A stretch of DNA of 18,201 nucleotides from Ignavibacteriales bacterium (GTDB lineage Bacteria; Bacteroidota; Ignavibacteria; Ignavibacteriales; Ignavibacteriaceae). The number at the start of each line of letters is the position of its first letter. Within the stretch, counting starts at the first letter, position 1. A program made the translations under genes and the position numbers. The notes under the pieces were generated by a model that had not been told where the DNA came from, did not search any database, and was given only the letters and a program-made list of their open reading frames with translations. Positions 15,283-18,201 of the stretch are shown piece after piece. The stretch is taken from the NCBI GenBank assembly GCA_020061995.1, contig JAGUXE010000243.1:1-18201 (forward strand). Direction: 5' to 3'.

Positions 15283-17391
15283 ATGTTAGTTAGTAAAGAA
15301 GTTGTAATCGGCGGAAAAACTCTTTCGATTGAAACCGGCAGATATGCCAAACAAGCAAACGGCGCGGTTATGGTCCGTTTAGGTGATACGCAGGTGTTAG
15401 TTACTGCATGTGCATCTGAAGAAGCAAAACCTGATTTAGATTATTTTCCGTTACAAGTTGAGTACAGAGAAAAATCTTCAGCAGCCGGTAAATTTCCTGG
15501 TGGGTTCTTCAAACGAGAAGGTAAACCTACCGAAAAAGAAATTTTAAGCGCAAGATTAATCGACCGTCCGATAAGACCTTTATTTCCTGATGCTTATCGT
15601 AATGAAACACAAGTTATTGCTTTAGTCTTCTCGTATGATGGTGAAAATGATCCGGATGTCTTAGGCGCAGTTGGAGCATCTGCTGCACTTGCAATTTCCG
15701 ACATTCCATTTGATGGTCCTGTTGGTGAAGTTCGTGTTGGAAGAATTAACGGAGAGTTTATTCTCAATCCTACTCACGTTCAACTTGGTGAAAGTGATAT
15801 TGAACTGGTTGTCGCAGGAACAGCAGATTCAATAATGATGGTTGAAGGTGAAGCTAAAGAAGTTGGTGAAGATGTGATGCTTTCTGCTTTAAAATTTGCA
15901 CAAGCAGAAATTATTAAAATTGTTAATCTTCAAAATGAATTGGTTGCTGCTTGCGGAAAAGCAAAACGAGAAGTTGTAGCCATAGAAATCAATTCCGATT
16001 TGGTAGGTGAAGTTAAAGCATTGGCAACGGATAAGTTGCAAAGTATCGTATCTTCAGTCCTCGCAAAAGAAGAGAGAAGTAAAGCAAATAAAGAACTGAA
16101 TAATGAAGTAAAAGCTGCATTAGCTGAAAAATATCCTGATCAAGAAAAGGTAATCGGCGCAATCATGCATGATCTTGAAAAAGATTTAATGCGTGAAAGA
16201 ATTCTGACTAAAGGTTTAAGACTTGACGGCAGAAATACAACTCAAATTCGTCCTATCACTGTTGAACTTGGAGTTCTTTCAAGAACTCACGCATCAGCAT
16301 TATTTACACGCGGTGAAACTCAAAGTTTAGCTACGCTAACTCTCGGAACTAAAAACGATGAACAAGTTATCGATGGACTATTATTGGAGCATACTAAACG
16401 ATTCCTTTTACATTATAACTTTCCTCCGTTTAGTGTTGGTGAAGTTGGACGAATGTCAGGAGTTGGACGACGTGAAATTGGTCACGGTAATCTTGCTGAA
16501 CGTTCACTTAAAAATATGCTTCCAGCAGAAGATAAATTCCCTTATACAATCAGATTAATTTCAGATATTTTGGAGTCTAATGGCTCATCTTCAATGGCAT
16601 CGGTCTGTTCAGGTTCACTTGCCTTAATGGATGGTGGAGTTCCGGTAAAGAGTGCTGTTGCAGGAATAGCAATGGGATTAATAAAGGAAGCAGATAAATT
16701 TGCAATCCTTTCTGACATTCTAGGAAATGAAGATCATCTTGGTGATATGGACTTCAAAGTTGCCGGTACAGCGGATGGAATAACAGCTCTTCAAATGGAT
16801 ATTAAGATTCAAGGAATCTCATTTGAAATCATGGAAAAAGCGCTTGCTCAAGCAAAAGATGGCCGTATGCACATACTTGGAATCATGAATGAAGCAATTA
16901 GTCAACCACGAGAATCAATCTCGCATTATGCACCAAGCTTAATCACAATTAAAGTTGAAACAGATCAGATTGGATTAATAATTGGTCCCGGTGGAAAAAC
17001 AATCCAAGGGATGCAAAGGTTATTCGGTGTTGAAATTCACATTAGTGATGATGGAACTATAAACATTGCTTCGCCGAATAGAGAAAGCGCAACTAAATGT
17101 AAAGAGCATATCAAAGGAATGACAGCCACACCCGAAGTAGGTGAAATCTATGACGGTCTTGTTACCAAAATAATGGATTTTGGTGCGTTTGTGGAAATTC
17201 TTCCCGGTAAAGAAGGTTTATTGCATATCTCACAAATCGACACAAAACGTGTCAACAAAGTTACGGATTACCTTAAAGAAGGTGACCGAGTTAAAGTTAA
17301 ACTATTAAAAGTTGAAAACGGAAAATATAGTTTAAGCAGAAAAGAACTCTTAACCGCATCGGAAGGTGCTCAAGAAGAAGTTAAGAGCTAA
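15283..17391 (+). CDS. pnp: Polyribonucleotide nucleotidyltransferase (PNPase)
   Basis: The protein is 702 aa, full length. It degrades RNA 3' to 5' by phosphorolysis as a trimer. Domains in order: first RNase PH domain (about 10-140, with YREKSSAAGKFPGGFFKREG and RLIDRPIRPLFP), helical domain (about 145-235), second RNase PH domain (about 315-540) with GDMDFKVAGTADG (487-499) holding the active-site aspartates, KH domain with the GxxG loop IGPGGKTI (567-574), and an S1 domain (about 620-690, GEIYDGLVTKIMDFGAFVEILPGKEGLLHISQI). The ribosome site is a short TAAGG overlapping the rpsO stop codon. A strong terminator follows. In E. coli PNPase autoregulates through its leader; no separate leader is visible here. 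Confidence 0.98.
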   Translation: MLVSKEVVIGGKTLSIETGRYAKQANGAVMVRLGDTQVLVTACASEEAKPDLDYFPLQVEYREKSSAAGKFPGGFFKREGKPTEKEILSARLIDRPIRPLFPDAYRNETQVIALVFSYDGENDPDVLGAVGASAALAISDIPFDGPVGEVRVGRINGEFILNPTHVQLGESDIELVVAGTADSIMMVEGEAKEVGEDVMLSALKFAQAEIIKIVNLQNELVAACGKAKREVVAIEINSDLVGEVKALATDKLQSIVSSVLAKEERSKANKELNNEVKAALAEKYPDQEKVIGAIMHDLEKDLMRERILTKGLRLDGRNTTQIRPITVELGVLSRTHASALFTRGETQSLATLTLGTKNDEQVIDGLLLEHTKRFLLHYNFPPFSVGEVGRMSGVGRREIGHGNLAERSLKNMLPAEDKFPYTIRLISDILESNGSSSMASVCSGSLALMDGGVPVKSAVAGIAMGLIKEADKFAILSDILGNEDHLGDMDFKVAGTADGITALQMDIKIQGISFEIMEKALAQAKDGRMHILGIMNEAISQPRESISHYAPSLITIKVETDQIGLIIGPGGKTIQGMQRLFGVEIHISDDGTINIASPNRESATKCKEHIKGMTATPEVGEIYDGLVTKIMDFGAFVEILPGKEGLLHISQIDTKRVNKVTDYLKEGDRVKVKLLKVENGKYSLSRKELLTASEGAQEEVKS

Positions 17392-17402
17392 AAGTTATTT
17401 TG

Positions 17403-17440
17403 TCAGTGTTGCCTTAATATGGCAACACTGATTCTTCTTT
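17403..17440 (+). terminator. Intrinsic terminator after pnp
   Basis: TCAGTGTTGCC (17403-17413) and GGCAACACTGA (17421-17431) form a perfect 11-bp stem with a 7-base loop, followed by TTCTTCTTT. It starts 12 bases after the pnp stop codon and ends the cluster transcript. Confidence 0.85.
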
Positions 17441-17679
17441 AAGATTTAAAAATCTTCCATTGAGGAAGGATAAAAGTTTATTCAACGAAAGAGATTTTCG
17501 ATTGATTTATTTTATGCAAATAGTTAAACAACTGTCCGGTCTTCTGAACGGTTTTTTATTCATCCTTTTTAATCTTACGGATGAATATTATGATGACTGC
17601 AATATTAACGCAGGAGAAAACAGTAGAAGCATAACCGGATATTTTAGTATATACTCAATAATTTTAAGTTTAAAATTGT
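17441..17679 (+). other. Non-coding leader region before the RNase G gene
   Basis: About 240 bases with no convincing gene. It contains a short palindrome AAGATT-TAAA-AATCTT (17441-17456) and a 9-bp perfect hairpin TATTCATCC / GGATGAATA (17557-17565, 17579-17587) with a 13-base loop. No clean TTTG-N20-TAnnTTTG promoter was found. RNase E of E. coli feeds back on its own structured leader; a similar role here is only a guess. Confidence 0.4.
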
Positions 17680-18201
17680 ATGATAAAAGAGATTATCATC
17701 AATTCCTCTGCTACTCAGACGCGTGTCGCTATTACAGAAGACGGAAATTTAATCGACTTCTTTGTCGACTATCCTGAGAACAGAAGAATGGTGGGCGATA
17801 TTTACCTTGGTAAAGTTGCCCGTGTACTCCCCGGTATCAAAGCGGCTTTTATTGATATTGGGATGAAACATGATGCGTTCCTTCACTTTTCAGATATTGG
17901 TGAACGAACAAAAGATTTTCAAGCCTTAGCCGGTGAAGATGTTGATGTAGTTGTCGATGACGATGACATCGAAAAGAAAAATTCGAAAGAAACTCCGCCA
18001 CCGTCTGACCCAACCACAATGATCAATGGTGTCCCTAAGTTAAAAAAGGGACAGGATATCATTATCCAAATCACAAAAGAACCTGTAAGTAACAAAGGGG
18101 TTAGAGTAACATCTTCAGTATCGTTACCCGGCCGCTTTTGTGTATTACTTCCTTTTGATGATAAAATTGGAATTTCAAAGAAAATATATGATTTCAAAGA
18201 A
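17680..18201 (+). CDS. rng: Ribonuclease E/G family endonuclease, 3'-truncated
   Basis: 174 codons are visible from ATG 17680 and the frame stays open to the window end. KEIIINSSATQTRVAITEDG at the N-terminus and VGDIYLGKVARVLPGIKAAFIDIG (38-61) followed by AFLHFSDI mark the split S1 domain of RNase G/E. An acidic, proline-containing insert (about 87-111, VDVVVDDDD ... TPPPSDP) interrupts the S1 domain before GQDIIIQITKEPVSNKGVRVTS closes it, and LPGRFCVLLP begins the next region. The metal-binding catalytic aspartates and zinc-link cysteines lie beyond the window. The enzyme makes endonucleolytic cuts in rRNA precursors and mRNA; its place next to pnp groups two RNA decay enzymes. The absence of the large C-terminal scaffold cannot be checked, so rng over rne is inferred. 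Confidence 0.92.
   Translation, partial: MIKEIIINSSATQTRVAITEDGNLIDFFVDYPENRRMVGDIYLGKVARVLPGIKAAFIDIGMKHDAFLHFSDIGERTKDFQALAGEDVDVVVDDDDIEKKNSKETPPPSDPTTMINGVPKLKKGQDIIIQITKEPVSNKGVRVTSSVSLPGRFCVLLPFDDKIGISKKIYDFKE

Noticed and set aside
17534..17556. Possible terminator CCG...CGG followed by TTTTTT before rng
   Set aside because: Only three G-C pairs can form a stem around a 10-base loop, too weak to call despite the T run.
17460..17777. Plus-strand reading frame of 105 codons from a TTG after the pnp terminator
   Set aside because: It overlaps about 98 bases of the well-supported RNase G start in another frame, has no ribosome site, odd composition (many Y, D, R) and no recognisable domain.

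Overview
The window reads as chromosome of a low-GC, Gram-negative bacterium of the Bacteroidota/Chlorobiota (FCB) group, most likely Ignavibacteria or a close relative. Three things point there: (i) Bacteroidota-type promoter elements (TTTG-N20-TAnnTTTG, best case at 8388-8419); (ii) real Shine-Dalgarno sequences before several genes (nusA, rbfA, rpsO), which typical Bacteroidia mostly lack; (iii) a lipoprotein of the Fn3-plus-propeller style that I associate with Ignavibacteria. This is inference from sequence reading; no database was searched.

Left part (1-4196): the 3' end of a parvulin-type (PpiC/SurA-like) peptidyl-prolyl isomerase gene, a COG2509-type FAD-dependent dehydrogenase, and a lipoprotein whose body holds seven short repeat units suggesting a beta-propeller. 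Small palindromic or repeat-like elements sit in the gaps. A strong hairpin at 4219-4250 separates the lipoprotein from convergent efp (elongation factor P, minus strand).

Middle (5068-8327): a PduS-like RnfC-family iron-sulfur flavoprotein, a 96-bp inverted-repeat element, a PduT-like tandem-BMC shell protein that keeps the pore cysteine, and, abutting it, a U32-family protein resembling tRNA/rRNA hydroxylation factors. PduS and PduT are the electron-transfer pair of a bacterial microcompartment. No signature enzyme, no other shell protein and no vertex protein is present, so this is either a satellite of a compartment locus elsewhere or a separate redox module.

Right part (8388-18201): a classical translation/RNA cluster, rimP-nusA-infB-rbfA-truB-ribF-rpsO-pnp, all on the plus strand. 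It starts at a near-ideal Bacteroidota promoter followed by a terminator-like leader hairpin just before rimP. An internal terminator lies over the 3' end of truB with a promoter-like site before ribF. A strong terminator follows pnp. After a roughly 240-bp leader comes the 5' part of an RNase E/G gene, cut by the window end. The cluster couples ribosome assembly (RimP, RbfA, S15), transcription elongation (NusA), initiation (IF2), tRNA modification (TruB), flavin cofactor synthesis (RibF) and RNA decay (PNPase, RNase G).

No tRNA, rRNA, CRISPR array, transposase gene or phage gene was seen. All gaps between genes are shorter than 300 bp.
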